Below, one piece after another: positions 38,080 to 48,506 of a stretch of 64,000 bases of DNA; position 1 is the stretch's first letter; each line of letters starts with the position of its first letter. The stretch is from Bacillus smithii (GTDB lineage Bacteria; Bacillota; Bacilli; Bacillales; DSM-4216), in contig NZ_CP012024.1 of assembly GCF_001050115.1 (NCBI RefSeq), forward strand, positions 3,246,001 through 3,310,000, in the 5' to 3' direction. A program made the translations under genes and the position numbers. Below the pieces are notes generated by a model. The model was not told the origin of the DNA. It did no database searches and saw only the letters and a program-made list of their open reading frames with translations.

Positions 38080-38123
38080 GATTCCTATAGATGATTATGA
38101 TCACGGATACAGAAAAACAAAAT

Positions 38124-38163
38124 CTCCCTCCCTTAACAACTTGAATTGTTGCAAGGGAGGGAG
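38124..38163 (-). terminator. ltaS terminator
   Basis: CTCCCTCCCTT / AAGGGAGGGAG arms with an inner GTTG/CAAC helix and a T-rich tail (ATTTTGTTTTT) on the minus strand, about 60 bp after the stop. Confidence 0.88.
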
Positions 38164-38224
38164 ACATATTCAACACATCATCAGCAAGGTGATTTCTCAT
38201 CTGATGAAAGTTTTAATCCTTTAT

Positions 38225-40183
38225 TTATTTATTTTCTTTTATATTTTGTTCTGTTTTTTTGACAGAGTAATCATAATCTGCACGATTTACGGGTTTAAAT
38301 CCTTTTGGATGGTGGAAACGCAGCAAGTCTCCGTATACTACTCGGTCGGAAAAATCCAGCATAGCTTTTACTTGTTTGTTTGGACGCGAACATGCATTTT
38401 TGTTTGGCACTTGTTTTCCAGTAGCATTGCTGTAGCATTTTCCGCTTACATACGTATATTGAGGTGTTACAAAGTCGCCGTTTCGGAACGGAACGATTTG
38501 GCGATGTTGTTTAGAAAGCAAGTCCGTTCCAAACTCGATGTAATCTTTCGTATCAATTCCCAACAAATGAAGAATCGTTGGACGAACGTCAACATCACCG
38601 GCATATTCATGCATTACTCCACCTTTAACACCCGGCACGTGAATGAACAATGGCACACGTTGCAATTGGGCATTTTCGAAAGGAGTAATTTCTTTACCCA
38701 TTACTTTAGCCATTGCATCGTTATGGTTTTCGGAAATTCCGTAATGGTCACCATACAACACAATGATGGAATTATCGTAAAGACCCGATTTCTTCAGATC
38801 GTCAAAGAATTGCTTTAACGCTTCATCCATGTAATGAGCTGTTTGGAAATAATGGTTGACAATCGAGTCTCCAAAATCTCCTGCTGGAAAATCCGTATCC
38901 CCCTCATCCAACGGGAACGGAAAATGGTTCGAAAGCGTGATGAATTTCGCATAAAACGGTTGTTTCAAGCTCTTTAACAGAGGCATGGACTCTCTAAAGA
39001 ACGGCTTATCTTTCAAACCATAGTTCAGCACGTCTTTATCATTCATATCATAATAGGCAGAGTCAAAGAAATAATCGTACCCTAACGATTTATACATTTC
39101 ATCGCGGTTCCAGAACGTCTTTGTATTGCCATGGAATGCCGCGGAAGTGTACCCATGCGTTTTTAAAATGGCCGGAGTGGCTTGGTACGTATTCAAAGCT
39201 TTATTCGTGAAAACTGACCCTTGAGGTAACGGGAACAGCGAGTTTTCCATCATAAATTCTGCATCAGACGTTTTCCCTTGTCCAGTTTGATGGAAGAAAT
39301 TATCAAAATAAAATGTATTGTTGTCGTGAGCCAACGAATTTAAAAACGGTGTTACTTCTCGTCCATTTAATTTATAGTCAATCATAAAGTTCTGGAACGA
39401 TTCCAGAGAAACGAAAATGACATTCTTTCCTTTTGCTTTACCGAAATATTGCGGGTTCGGCTCTGCATAATTGGATTTTACGTAATTCTCAATATCCGCA
39501 ATATCCGAGCTGTCCGCCAGTGCTCTTTGTGCAGAAGAACGGACGTTTTGAATCATGTCATACACAGCGTAGTTGTACATACCTAAGTATTTCACAATAT
39601 AGTTGCGGTCAAACGTACGCTGCAGAAGCTCAGGACGATCTGATTCCGCCAGTCCCAAGTTGACCATAAAGATGATAAAACCGGACATAAAAACACCAAC
39701 AACCGGGCGCCATCCAATTTTCCCTTGTGGTTTTACCACTTTGAAGACAACCAGTAAAATCAAAATGATAATGTCCAAGAAATAAAGAACATCATACGGC
39801 TTCATCAACGCAAATGCGCTGTCTCCCAAATTTCCGATGCTATTCGTTTTTGCCTGCGTCAAAACCGGCACTGTAATAAAGTCATTGAAAAACCGGTAAT
39901 AGACAATGTTTGCATACAGTAAAAAGGAAAGAAGAAAATTGATAACTATAATCGCAATATTTCTTCCTTTCCCTTTAAAAAACAATCCAAAGGCAAGAAA
40001 CAAGATAGCGGAGCTAATGGGGTTTATAAAAAGCAAAAATTCTTGTATTTTATTGTTAATGCCAAGGTTGAATTCTACTTTGTAAGCAATATACGTCTTA
40101 ATCCAGAACAAAATCACAGCTAAAAAGAAAAACGAGAGTTTCATATTAAACAACCCTCTTTTTCCTATCTTTTCCATATTCAA
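38225..40183 (-). CDS. ltaS: Lipoteichoic acid synthase (LtaS family)
   Basis: About 652 aa. The N-terminus has five membrane segments (for example SFFFLAVILFWIKTYIAYKV and LLSFLLYANIVYYRFFNDF). The extracellular sulfatase-like domain follows: VIFVSLESFQNF with metal ligand Glu, TSDAEFMMEN with the nucleophile Thr in GQGKTSDAEF, and YGDHYG with Asp/His ligands. It polymerises glycerol phosphate from phosphatidylglycerol onto a glycolipid anchor. TTG at 40183 is 10 nt after AAGGAG; ATG 40177 is possible but 16 nt away. Confidence 0.94.
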   Translation of the reverse strand: MNMEKIGKRGLFNMKLSFFFLAVILFWIKTYIAYKVEFNLGINNKIQEFLLFINPISSAILFLAFGLFFKGKGRNIAIIVINFLLSFLLYANIVYYRFFNDFITVPVLTQAKTNSIGNLGDSAFALMKPYDVLYFLDIIILILLVVFKVVKPQGKIGWRPVVGVFMSGFIIFMVNLGLAESDRPELLQRTFDRNYIVKYLGMYNYAVYDMIQNVRSSAQRALADSSDIADIENYVKSNYAEPNPQYFGKAKGKNVIFVSLESFQNFMIDYKLNGREVTPFLNSLAHDNNTFYFDNFFHQTGQGKTSDAEFMMENSLFPLPQGSVFTNKALNTYQATPAILKTHGYTSAAFHGNTKTFWNRDEMYKSLGYDYFFDSAYYDMNDKDVLNYGLKDKPFFRESMPLLKSLKQPFYAKFITLSNHFPFPLDEGDTDFPAGDFGDSIVNHYFQTAHYMDEALKQFFDDLKKSGLYDNSIIVLYGDHYGISENHNDAMAKVMGKEITPFENAQLQRVPLFIHVPGVKGGVMHEYAGDVDVRPTILHLLGIDTKDYIEFGTDLLSKQHRQIVPFRNGDFVTPQYTYVSGKCYSNATGKQVPNKNACSRPNKQVKAMLDFSDRVVYGDLLRFHHPKGFKPVNRADYDYSVKKTEQNIKENK

Positions 40184-40538
40184 CTTTGTTTCACTCCTTC
40201 GGATTAAAACTCTAATGACCATTATAATACATTGTTTAAGTAATTGAAAATATATTTTTAGACAAAATTTACAAACTGTACTTGCAATTTTACAAATAGG
40301 AAGCATTGTATGTAATTACTTCTTTTAATCTCATTTATACAACGTTTACAGTCATTATGCAAACAAAAACCTTTAGATAATTTTTCCTTTTCGAAATTCA
40401 GCCATACAGCGGACGTTATGGCTGAAAACTGCAAACCAATGTTACGGCCCTTTTAAATGATCATCCGCAAAACGTATCACTCTAAGCGGCTGTTCTTCAT
40501 AGCATGATGATATATTTTGCGCTAACGGGGTGAAAATA
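40184..40538. other. Divergent intergenic region ltaS / methyltransferase
   Basis: AT-rich; promoters of both genes are expected here, but none is clear enough to place. GGGG before 40530 serves the methyltransferase. Confidence 0.4.
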
Positions 40539-41291
40539 GTGAAACCAACATATCAAGACGCTCTTGCCGCTTATGGAATTGGCGGTGCTCATCCGGGGGG
40601 GCTGGCGTTAACGAGAAAGATTCTGAAGAAGGAGAACATCAGCCGGAGGTCAAAAATTTTGGACGCTGGCTGCGGGACGGGCCAAACGGCCGCCTTTCTT
40701 TCGAAATCTTTTCGATGTTCGGTCACGGCTTTAGACAATCATCCGACAATGATTCAAAAAGCCAAACAAAGGTTTTCCGATGAACGACTTCCCGTTCATG
40801 CGATTCAAGGGAACGTAGAAAGCCTTCCTTTTTCAGATGCCTCCTTTGATTTTGTGCTTTCCGAATCCGTTACGGCTTTTACAAACATTGCAGATTCTCT
40901 AAAAGAATACTGTAGAGTGTTAAAACCAGGCGGAGTTTTATTGATGATTGAAATGACAGCAGAAAAACCTTTCCAGCCGTTGGAATTGAAGGACATGAAA
41001 AGAGTTTACGGAATTTCCAACGTATTTTTAGAGACCGAATGGATCCAACACTTGCATCGTTCCGGATTTGCCGAAGCTGCCGTTATCTTTTCCAACACCG
41101 TTCAATCGGAACTTCAAAAAAACTCTCCAGAAAAAGATGACTACCCGGAGTATCAAATCTCAGACCCTGTGGATCCCCAAGTGGAAGAATTGCTTCATGA
41201 ACATATGAATCTTTCCCGTTTGTATCAAAACATTTTAGGATACCGTGTCTACCGTGCTGTTCGTCCATCTTTAGCAAGAAATCAAGAATAA
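40539..41291 (+). CDS. Class I SAM-dependent methyltransferase
   Basis: A 250-aa protein. The SAM-binding motif I reads ILDAGCGTGQTAAFL, the acidic motif II is VTALDNHPTMI, motif III is IQGNVESLPFSDASFDFVLS, and the LKPGGVLLMIEMTAE loop follows. It resembles UbiE/COQ5-type (Methyltransf_11) enzymes; the substrate is unknown. GTG at 40539 is preferred over GTG 40530 because of its spacing from AACGGGG. Confidence 0.85.
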   Translation: MKPTYQDALAAYGIGGAHPGGLALTRKILKKENISRRSKILDAGCGTGQTAAFLSKSFRCSVTALDNHPTMIQKAKQRFSDERLPVHAIQGNVESLPFSDASFDFVLSESVTAFTNIADSLKEYCRVLKPGGVLLMIEMTAEKPFQPLELKDMKRVYGISNVFLETEWIQHLHRSGFAEAAVIFSNTVQSELQKNSPEKDDYPEYQISDPVDPQVEELLHEHMNLSRLYQNILGYRVYRAVRPSLARNQE

Positions 41292-42692
41292 ATGATCAAA
41301 ACCTGATACCTGTGCGAGATTATCCCTTTCGCCATCCCTCATAAATACAAAAAAAATTTGTTTCGGTCTTAGAACAGAACCTTTGTCTCTGGCTTTAGTT
41401 TGCTGCGTGAACGCCACTAACGGGAGGATAGTTATTCAAGACGAATTTTTCTTGTCATTCAACTCTAAAAATCACCTAATCGATTCCCCTACAAAAATGC
41501 GGATTAGAAAAAAATAGCCACGAATCCACTTAGTGATCTAAATGTCGGCTGTAAACAGACGTTTCGACATCTGCTGCCAAGATTTTTTGTTTTGATTTTT
41601 TTCAACATCATTTTTGAATAAGCTAACGTTTGTGCTATGAAGCAGCACCAATGACACTAGGCATTTCATCGATATGACCATTAGGACAAAATAACTAACC
41701 TTCCTTTTTTGCTTCGATAATCGGACGGGGCTAAAATACCTATTCTCATCCAAAAATCTTATCACAACAGGAAATTCAAATCATGACATATATAATAGTA
41801 GAAAAACGGAAAATCCAACATACTCGCTTCCACATTATAATGAAAGCAGCCCTTTATAACCCCCTATTTCATCACCACAGTAGAAAGAAAAAGCGGCATC
41901 TAAAACGAAAGCGATCTTGCCAAAACATTAGAAGAGGCTGGAACTTTATGTGCCAGCCTTTCATTTTGAATGGATGAACGCACTGGGAATGAAACGATTT
42001 TTTGTCCTCTCTTCTTTCGCAATGGCTGGAGCGTTCGTAGCTGTTGTCAACGTCATGTTCCATATCTTTAAAGGTCAAGCAACTACCTTGTTAAAAATTG
42101 CAGCAAAAGACATATTTCTACAGCAGTGAAATCTTGTTGAAAACCGATAATAGCCACTGTCGGACAAGCATGATATCGGTTTGCTTTATGGCAAGGCCGC
42201 ATGCTTGCCGCATATCATTCGTTTCCTTCCCGGCGCTGAATATCAGTAGTGAACCTTTTAAATCCAACTGTTGCATGAAATAAAATCAAGTAAAACTTTC
42301 GATCTTTTTCACGAAAGAAAATCTATTAATAGATTAAAGACGATTTGTAAAATTCAAATATCTATTATGTAAAAAATATATAAAAACAGTAAAAATATGA
42401 CTAAATTTCCATAAACAAAAGATCTCTCCTATAAAGTCATTGGTTTGGATTCGCCTAAATTGCTTCAGCAAACTAAAGAAAGATTGTACGTAAAACTCTT
42501 CAACATGTTAGCCTTCCATGAACGTAAACACGAAGACATGAGATTAAAAAGTCTCTAAAAAATCATGTTTGTCATACCGCTCTCCTTGAATTCGCATTCA
42601 TTTGACAATACAAGAAGAATCATTGCTTTTGCCAAAATCATTACATGTTTTTTCTTTCTGAACATATTTATACAATGAAAGGAGAAGAGGCC
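41292..42692. other. 1.4-kb gene-poor interval
   Basis: No credible complete gene. A hairpin GGCTGG / CCAGCC near 41938-41962 followed by TTTCATTTT looks like a terminator without a visible gene. A short open stretch at 42415-42558 (reading GLDSPKLLQQTKERLYVKL before a stop) could be a decayed small gene. The last 30 bp hold the ribosome site GGAGAAGAGG of the next gene. Confidence 0.4.
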
Positions 42693-43958
42693 ATGTTTTT
42701 TATCCATGTCGTGAAGCCCGGAGATTCACTTTATTCGATTTCTCAAAATTACGGGGTTTCTTTTCAAAGGCTGCAAGAAATAAACGGGGTATATCCGGGA
42801 GGTTTAGTCCCCGGCCAAGATATAGTTGTTCCAAGTTCCACCTACATTGTTCAACCGGGAGATTCTCTCTATACCATCGCTCAAAAAGCATTTTTATCTG
42901 TTCAAACGATCCGAGCTGCCAATCGATTAACTTCCGATGTCATTTATCCGGGAATGCGCCTCTATTTACCATCGCACCCCAAATATTCAACTGAAGATTT
43001 AAGTTTTATTTATCCTGGTACACCTACGGAAGATGAACAGCTGATCAGGTCTTTTTCTCCCATCAGTACGTATTTTGCCATGTTTGAATATCACATTTTG
43101 CCCGTAGTCGCTTTAAGCACCTTAAATGATCGTTATACCATTCAAACATCTCGCTCGTTTCGGGTAGCCCCGCTTGCCACCATTACGAATTTAACTTCAG
43201 AAGGATTCAGCTCAGCATTGATCCGCCAAGTATTGTCAAACCCGCAGATCCGAAACAGGGTTGTGAATGAAATTGTCACGCTTGTAACACAAAAAAATTA
43301 TTCAGGGGTGACCATCGACTTTGAAAGAGTGGCTGAAACAGAAAGAGACTTATTTACAGGATTTCTTCGGATTTTAAATCAACGTTTGAAAGATCGCGGC
43401 CGTTATTATCTTTCTGTCGCCCTTCCAGCAAAAACGGACGATCAAATTCCTTGGTTGAGAGGATACGACTACGGAGGGATTGGATCAGTTGTTGATTTCA
43501 CGTTTATCATGGCTTACGATTGGCATACTCCTGATTCTCCTCCAGGACCTGTTGCCCCTATTCAAGAAGTGCGAAGAACCATAGAATATGCCATCAACCA
43601 AATGCCTTCAAACAAAATCATTCTAGGTTTTCCGCGTTACGGATATGAATGGACTATGTCAAACGGAAGCGTCCAAAGCGCCCGTGCTGTTTCGGTTGAC
43701 ATGGCCATACAACTAGCCTCTTCTCACCAAGTGCCCATCCAGTATTCAAATGAATACCAACAGCCCCATTTTACGTTCCGCGATGAAAATGGGAGAAGGC
43801 ATATTGTCTGGTATGAAGATGCCCGAGCACGCGTAGCGAAGCTTTTATTAGTCCCTAGGTATCGATTAAGAGGAGTCGGAGCATGGCAGCTTGGATTGCA
43901 TTTTCCTCAGTCCGGATTTATTGTCAGTGAATTGTTTGATGTTCGGAAAGTATTGTAA
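42693..43958 (+). CDS. sleL: LysM-GH18 spore cortex glycosidase (SleL/YaaH family)
   Basis: A 421-aa protein. Two N-terminal LysM repeats (about 1-48 and 49-97, both with PGDSLYSIS/PGDSLYTIA and a P-G spaced second helix) bind peptidoglycan. The GH18 barrel follows, with the catalytic motif GVTIDFERV and MAYDWHTPDSPPGPV. No signal peptide, as for mother-cell or spore-loaded YaaH/SleL. The family is N-acetylglucosaminidase acting on cortex fragments during germination. It sits alone in a gene-poor tract. Confidence 0.9.
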   Translation: MFFIHVVKPGDSLYSISQNYGVSFQRLQEINGVYPGGLVPGQDIVVPSSTYIVQPGDSLYTIAQKAFLSVQTIRAANRLTSDVIYPGMRLYLPSHPKYSTEDLSFIYPGTPTEDEQLIRSFSPISTYFAMFEYHILPVVALSTLNDRYTIQTSRSFRVAPLATITNLTSEGFSSALIRQVLSNPQIRNRVVNEIVTLVTQKNYSGVTIDFERVAETERDLFTGFLRILNQRLKDRGRYYLSVALPAKTDDQIPWLRGYDYGGIGSVVDFTFIMAYDWHTPDSPPGPVAPIQEVRRTIEYAINQMPSNKIILGFPRYGYEWTMSNGSVQSARAVSVDMAIQLASSHQVPIQYSNEYQQPHFTFRDENGRRHIVWYEDARARVAKLLLVPRYRLRGVGAWQLGLHFPQSGFIVSELFDVRKVL

Positions 43959-44063
43959 CGGTCAGCCCCCAACTCTTTTCACGTGTGAGTAGATGGCTAT
44001 TGACTTGTTTAAGATACCTTTTGTAAATTTCCACTAACAATTACACCCCAACAATCAGAACAA

Positions 44064-44640
44064 GATCCAGTTTAGTCGTATAATTGTGTAAAAAGAGAAA
44101 TAAGAAAAGAGCCATGTTGCTTCCCTTTGATAGAATAAACAATAACCGCCAAATATAAGGTGGTATGCAACAATGGCTCAATATCATATTCCCGTAAAAG
44201 ATAGACTTTTGCACGGATTATCGACGAAGGATGGGGGAATCTGCTGGAATAAATCCCTAATTAATCCTCTAGGCGCAAACAAAAGAACAGCCTGGTGCCC
44301 TCCGTTATGAACAAACGGATAAACATAAAGTCTATCGAAACAGTCCGTATCCATGTCAGTTGGCGCGTTTCACGAATAAGAGATGGAAGTTCACCACCGA
44401 ATTGTTTCAACTATACCAACGAAGTGAACAAGTTCTAATACCAGCACGAATGAAAATGGTGAAGAATAGGGGTGTCTGCCCGAAAGATGACCTAATCACG
44501 GAAGACTCGTTTGGAACTTCATTTTCCAAATCCATTATCTCCTCGCCGTGCAATTGGTGTCGGGTCACATCATCTTGGTTTAGAAACATCGACAACCTTG
44601 GTAGTCGATTAACATTCAGTACATCAGAAAAATCTTATTC
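44064..44640 (+). pseudogene. Decayed IS256-family element (transposase N-terminal remnant)
   Basis: An IS256-type end (CGTATAATTGTGTAAAAAG at about 44078) precedes a degraded transposase frame starting ATG 44173 (MAQYHIPVKDRLL). Frameshifts and internal stops interrupt it; recognisable blocks are TDKHKVYRN, FTTELFQLYQRSEQVL and GTSFSKS. The C-terminal catalytic half is lost. It is unrelated in detail to the intact element at 36.5 kb. Confidence 0.75.
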
Positions 44641-44705
44641 ATGAAGATGATGTTATTGTATACTAAACTAACTTGTCTGAAAGGGAAAGATTTCAGAAAA
44701 CCGCA

Positions 44706-44867
44706 TCATTTTCTTTTTTTAAAAATATTTAAAATTGACGAAACTAAAAAACCAAAAGCAACTGCTACAATTATTTTTCCTGACGTTTGATTTATATAAT
44801 TCGTCTTAGAAAAGTATGCAATTATAATTAAAGAAACAATAAATATAATAGAATACATTATCCTCAT
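44706..44867 (-). CDS. 53-aa membrane peptide downstream of the ABC remnant
   Basis: Starts MRIMYSIIFIVSLIIIAYFS, a first membrane helix, then a polar stretch and a second helix (KIIVAVAFGFLVSSILNIF) with a basic tail KKRK. The ribosome site AAAGGAG overlaps the last codons of the upstream ABC frame, so the pair looks translationally coupled. Very AT-rich. Two-helix peptides next to ABC ATPases are common as bacteriocin immunity or transporter subunits; the role here is unknown. Confidence 0.6.
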   Translation of the reverse strand: MRIMYSIIFIVSLIIIAYFSKTNYINQTSGKIIVAVAFGFLVSSILNIFKKRK

Positions 44868-44869
44868 CG

Positions 44870-45110
44870 CTACATCTCCTTTAATTTTCCATTTGACATT
44901 AAATAAATTTTATTTGCTAGTTCACGCTGTAAATCTTTCAAGTGGCTAACAAATAAAATCGCTCCCCCATTTTTGCTATATGTTTTTAATAAATCTATCG
45001 CTATTTCCTGGGATTTTTGGTCTAACGCTGTAAATGGTTCATCAAGAAAAATTATCTCAGTTTTTCTTGCAAACATTGCGATAAAAAACAATTTATGTTT
45101 CATACCAAAA
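44870..45110 (-). pseudogene. Truncated ABC transporter ATPase (C-terminal half)
   Basis: About 77-80 residues with the end of the signature region (GMKHKLFFIAMFA), Walker B IIFLDEPFTALD and the H-loop LFVSHLKDL. Walker A and the Q-loop are absent because the upstream sequence is unrelated, so it cannot be a working ATPase. AT content is higher than its surroundings. It is probably the tail of a transferred peptide-export or immunity ABC system. Confidence 0.8.
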
Positions 45111-45224
45111 AAATAGTTTTAATAACAAAATTTGTCTATATAATTGCAGGAAAATTCGAATTTAAATAAAAAAACAGTCTTGTTGTTGCTTAAAAAAGGC
45201 AAGATGTTGTTAAAACAATTTATA

Positions 45225-45540
45225 ATAGTCCCCCCATAAAACTAGACACGAAATGAGGAGGCGTTAAAGTAGGTTTATGGAGAAAACGATATACAACAGA
45301 TTATAAATTCCAGCTCGTACTAAAGGTCCTAAAAAGGGAAAAACGATGAATGAAATTCCTCTCTCAATGGGATTCACTTGAATCAGATCAGGCAATGGAG
45401 AAATGTATTTCTTGAACAATGCCTAGTTGTTTGCGAAAGTAAATAAAAGAGTTGTCACAAAACGATTGAAATTACCCAATTTCAACGAGATGATATTCCC
45501 CACATTATGAACGTTTAATTCGACAACCACGAAGGATAAA
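45225..45540 (+). pseudogene. Decayed IS3-family orfA remnant
   Basis: Begins with an end-like ATAGTCCCCCCATAAAACTAG, then a frame-shifted orfA: WRKRYTTDYKFQLVLKVLKR followed by EKTMNE. Stops and shifts follow. No orfB with a DDE domain was found nearby. Confidence 0.6.
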
Positions 45541-46042
45541 TGACTGCTTTTTCTTTTTCGTGGAAATGGTACGAATCACCTTTAATGTTAAAGATCTGAA
45601 ATGGCTGTTGCTATTACATCGTTGCCGAATACTTTTCCCCTTTCAAGATAAGATTAATTCCCAAAAAATAGATATTGTGATGATATACATCTGCATGGCT
45701 GGAACGAAAAATCAAGACGCTCAATCAAAAATCAGGAGTCTCCAATTTTAAGAGAGTGGGATAAATTATTCGCCGTGTCAAGGAGAACGTGGAATCCAGA
45801 GCCGAGTAAGAATTAGTCGCAAACGTTTCTATCATGATATTTTGTCGGAGAAGGCGACTGCTAGAGAAACTTTCTGGATTTTCTAAAACCATACTGCATG
45901 TCATCCATCCTAGTTAGTCTATCAAGAGATTTACATAATATTTAGGACTTGAGCTTTATATGAGAGGCACTAGTGGTAATACGGTTTTTTTGAGATCGCG
46001 AATAAAAAACAAAATATTCTAAAAACACTTTAATTTTCTCGT
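45541..46042. other. Gene-free interval with probable further IS debris
   Basis: No intact gene. The mixture of short unrelated coding-like stretches between 45.5 and 46.0 kb suggests decayed mobile DNA, but I cannot assign a family. Confidence 0.35.
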
Positions 46043-46080
46043 TGAAAACGATTACTAAACTTCCCCCTATTTGATATACT
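46043..46080 (+). promoter_or_regulatory. Promoter and cre-like site of the citrate transporter gene
   Basis: TGAAAACGATTACT (46043-46056) matches the cre consensus at 13 of 14 positions, and TATACT (46075-46080) is a good -10. The cre-like site overlaps the expected -35, a repressing position. Confidence 0.5.
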
Positions 46081-46109
46081 TAATAAAAAACATTGCTTGA
46101 GGTGATAAG

Positions 46110-47402
46110 ATGCTTGCTGTACTAGGTTTCCTCATGATCATTGTCTTTATGTTTCTCATTATGACAAAACGGCTTTCAGCCATGATCGCCTTGATGATCA
46201 TCCCGATCCTTTTTGCTCTCATAGGCGGATTTGGAAAAGACATTGGAACGATGGCGCTTGACGGGGTTAAAAGTGTCGCTCCAACCGGAATTATGATTTT
46301 ATTCGCCATTCTTTATTTTGGACTCATGATCGACGCCGGAGTATTTGATCCCATCATTGCCAAAATCCTGAAAGTCGTAAAAGGCGATCCATTAAAAATC
46401 GCCATCGGGACAGCTGTATTGACACTTCTTGTTTCGCTGGACGGAGACGGCACAACCACTTATATGATTACGATTTCCGCTATGCTGCCGCTTTATAAAC
46501 GAATTGGCATGAAGCCGCTTATTTTGGCGGGCATTGCGGTTTCCGGATCAGGCGTAATGAATCTGCTCCCTTGGGGTGGACCGACAGCCAGGGCAATGAG
46601 TGCATTAAATCTGGAAACTTCTGATCTCTTTACACCGATCGTCCCTTCTATGATAGGAGGAGTAATATTTGTTTTATTGATGGCTTATTGGCTTGGAAAA
46701 AAAGAACGAAAACGAATCGGTATTATGGAGATCGATCAAAGCACTCTAGTCGAGCAAGCAGCAGCTTTAGAAGAAGATTCCAATAAACGTCCACATCTGC
46801 TGTGGTTCAACGCCTTGTTAACTGTTGCTCTATTAATTGGATTAATTCTGGAAATTCTTCCAACTCCGATTTTGTTTATGGCGGGTTTTGCGATTGCCGC
46901 TATCGTAAATTATCCTCGTTTAGAAGATCAAAAGGAGCGAATTGCTGCTTACGCAGGAAACGCATTATCGGTTGTGTCCATGATTTTTGCAGCCGGAATT
47001 TTCACAGGTATTTTATCGGGAACGAAAATGATTGATGCGATGGCAAATGCATTGATATCCCACGTCCCGGAAGCTTTGGGTCCCCACTTTGCGATTATAA
47101 CAGCGATTTTAAGCGCTCCTTTTACGTTCATTATGTCCAATGATGCGTTTTATTTTGGAGTCCTTCCGTTAATTTCAAAGGCAGCCTCCGCCTATGGAAT
47201 TGATCCTGAGGCTATTGGAAGAGCCTCGCTTTTAGGCCTGCCCGTTCATTTATTAAGTCCTCTGGTGCCATCCACCTATTTACTGGTTGGAATGGTCGGC
47301 GAAGAATTCGGCGATTTGCAGCGAGCCTTCTTAAAATGGGCATGTGGTTCCACCATTGTCATGATCATCGTAGCCGTCATCATCCAGGTGATTCCGTTTT
47401 AA
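46110..47402 (+). CDS. CitMHS-family citrate:metal symporter
   Basis: A 430-aa polytopic membrane protein with about 12 hydrophobic segments. The family signature SLDGDGTTTYMITISAMLPL lies near residue 110, and NLLPWGGPTARAMSAL near 155. CitM-type carriers import divalent-metal-citrate complexes with protons. Ribosome site GAGGTGATAAG. No citST two-component genes are adjacent; catabolite control is suggested by the cre-like site. Substrate metal (Mg or Ca type) cannot be told from sequence. Confidence 0.9.
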   Translation: MLAVLGFLMIIVFMFLIMTKRLSAMIALMIIPILFALIGGFGKDIGTMALDGVKSVAPTGIMILFAILYFGLMIDAGVFDPIIAKILKVVKGDPLKIAIGTAVLTLLVSLDGDGTTTYMITISAMLPLYKRIGMKPLILAGIAVSGSGVMNLLPWGGPTARAMSALNLETSDLFTPIVPSMIGGVIFVLLMAYWLGKKERKRIGIMEIDQSTLVEQAAALEEDSNKRPHLLWFNALLTVALLIGLILEILPTPILFMAGFAIAAIVNYPRLEDQKERIAAYAGNALSVVSMIFAAGIFTGILSGTKMIDAMANALISHVPEALGPHFAIITAILSAPFTFIMSNDAFYFGVLPLISKAASAYGIDPEAIGRASLLGLPVHLLSPLVPSTYLLVGMVGEEFGDLQRAFLKWACGSTIVMIIVAVIIQVIPF

Positions 47403-47477
47403 GCTTTATTTAAAAAGGTTGCCGAGGCTTTCCCATTTTTGAAGAAAGCCTCCCTTATAAATGAAGCTCAATGCTGC

Positions 47478-48506
47478 CTATGAAAAGGAAACGGAATCGA
47501 GGCTTTTGACAATATTGATCCATGTTTTGCCGGGAACGAATGGAAGAGAGTGCCCGTTTTCGTACGGCAAAATCCTGCCGTTTTCGTTTCTCCATTCCAC
47601 TTCTCGGCACACGCCCCGTTGAATCCAATAGGCTTTTCCACCCGAAGTTAAATCAATCTCTCTCCGCCCTTTGCTGTCAATAACACGATGGATCGTTTCG
47701 ATAATCAACAGATTATCCACTAAAACAGGTTTTTTCGTTTCTGCATCCATTGTTGGCTCTCCACCGGAATAGCGTTCCATTTTTTTCGATTTAGCATCGA
47801 ACCGATAATCTGCATTAAAAAGTGAATATTTGGAATAAGCTATATGAACGTTCTCTACCTTGCGTCCGGAAAGATGCTTCGATTCGTTATCCGTATAAAA
47901 AGGGAGCGGCCTGGGCGCAGGAGTCATTTTGAATTGCTTTTCGGCAGCTCCTTTTTGAATGTTTTCAAAGGTGATGTAGGAATTGTGGGGCGCCTTTCTG
48001 TCCTTTGACCGTTTAAATAAAGTGCCATCATACTGAATGCCATTCAGATTATCAATCAAGCCCGATTGGAGCATTTGTTTCGCCTCCGGGCTATAGCCGT
48101 GAGCGATAAACAGGCTATCGTAGCCCTTCGCCAAATCAATCATGTAATCTCTCGCGCTGCGGACAGGCCCTATTTTATCGGGCTTTTGGCTTTGAAAAAT
48201 GGCCAGAAACCGAGTAATATCACCTTCGGCCAGCACTTCATACACAATATCAGCTGATTGAAGCCCTGATTGCGGCCGAGCTTTCGGATGATTATTTATG
48301 ACCACAGCCACTGCGCGATCACTAGGCTTTTGATTGGTCCAGATCCCAGTCAACGGGTAACGATATCGTACTTCGTGTTTGTCCGTGTCGGAAACTTTTT
48401 CTTGAATTCGGTCTCGATCATTCCGTGAATTTTCTTTGCCGCTGCCGGCACATCCCGATAATGTCAAAATCATGATACAAGCTGCTGCTAACCATTTTTT
48501 CAACAT
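47478..48506 (-). CDS. yerB: YerB-like lipoprotein (DUF3048)
   Basis: A 342-aa lipoprotein. The signal peptide MLKKWLAAACIMILTLSGCA ends in the lipobox LSGC. The mature protein carries both DUF3048 parts (AVVINNHPKARPQSGLQSAD, IGPVRSARDYMIDLAKGYDS, and the C-terminal WRNENGRILPYENG). It is predicted to be anchored on the outer membrane face. Function is unknown. Start ATG 48506 has better spacing to AGGGG than ATG 48512. Confidence 0.9.
   Translation of the reverse strand: MLKKWLAAACIMILTLSGCAGSGKENSRNDRDRIQEKVSDTDKHEVRYRYPLTGIWTNQKPSDRAVAVVINNHPKARPQSGLQSADIVYEVLAEGDITRFLAIFQSQKPDKIGPVRSARDYMIDLAKGYDSLFIAHGYSPEAKQMLQSGLIDNLNGIQYDGTLFKRSKDRKAPHNSYITFENIQKGAAEKQFKMTPAPRPLPFYTDNESKHLSGRKVENVHIAYSKYSLFNADYRFDAKSKKMERYSGGEPTMDAETKKPVLVDNLLIIETIHRVIDSKGRREIDLTSGGKAYWIQRGVCREVEWRNENGRILPYENGHSLPFVPGKTWINIVKSLDSVSFS

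Noticed and set aside
41987..42126. 46-residue frame MKRFFVLSSFAMAGAFVAVV with signal-like N-terminus
   Set aside because: No ribosome binding site and no recognised family; surrounding DNA is gene-poor.
42415..42558. Short open stretch reading GLDSPKLLQQTKERLYVKL that vaguely recalls Spo0E-type phosphatases
   Set aside because: No start codon or ribosome site, and the SQELD signature is not preserved; too weak to call.
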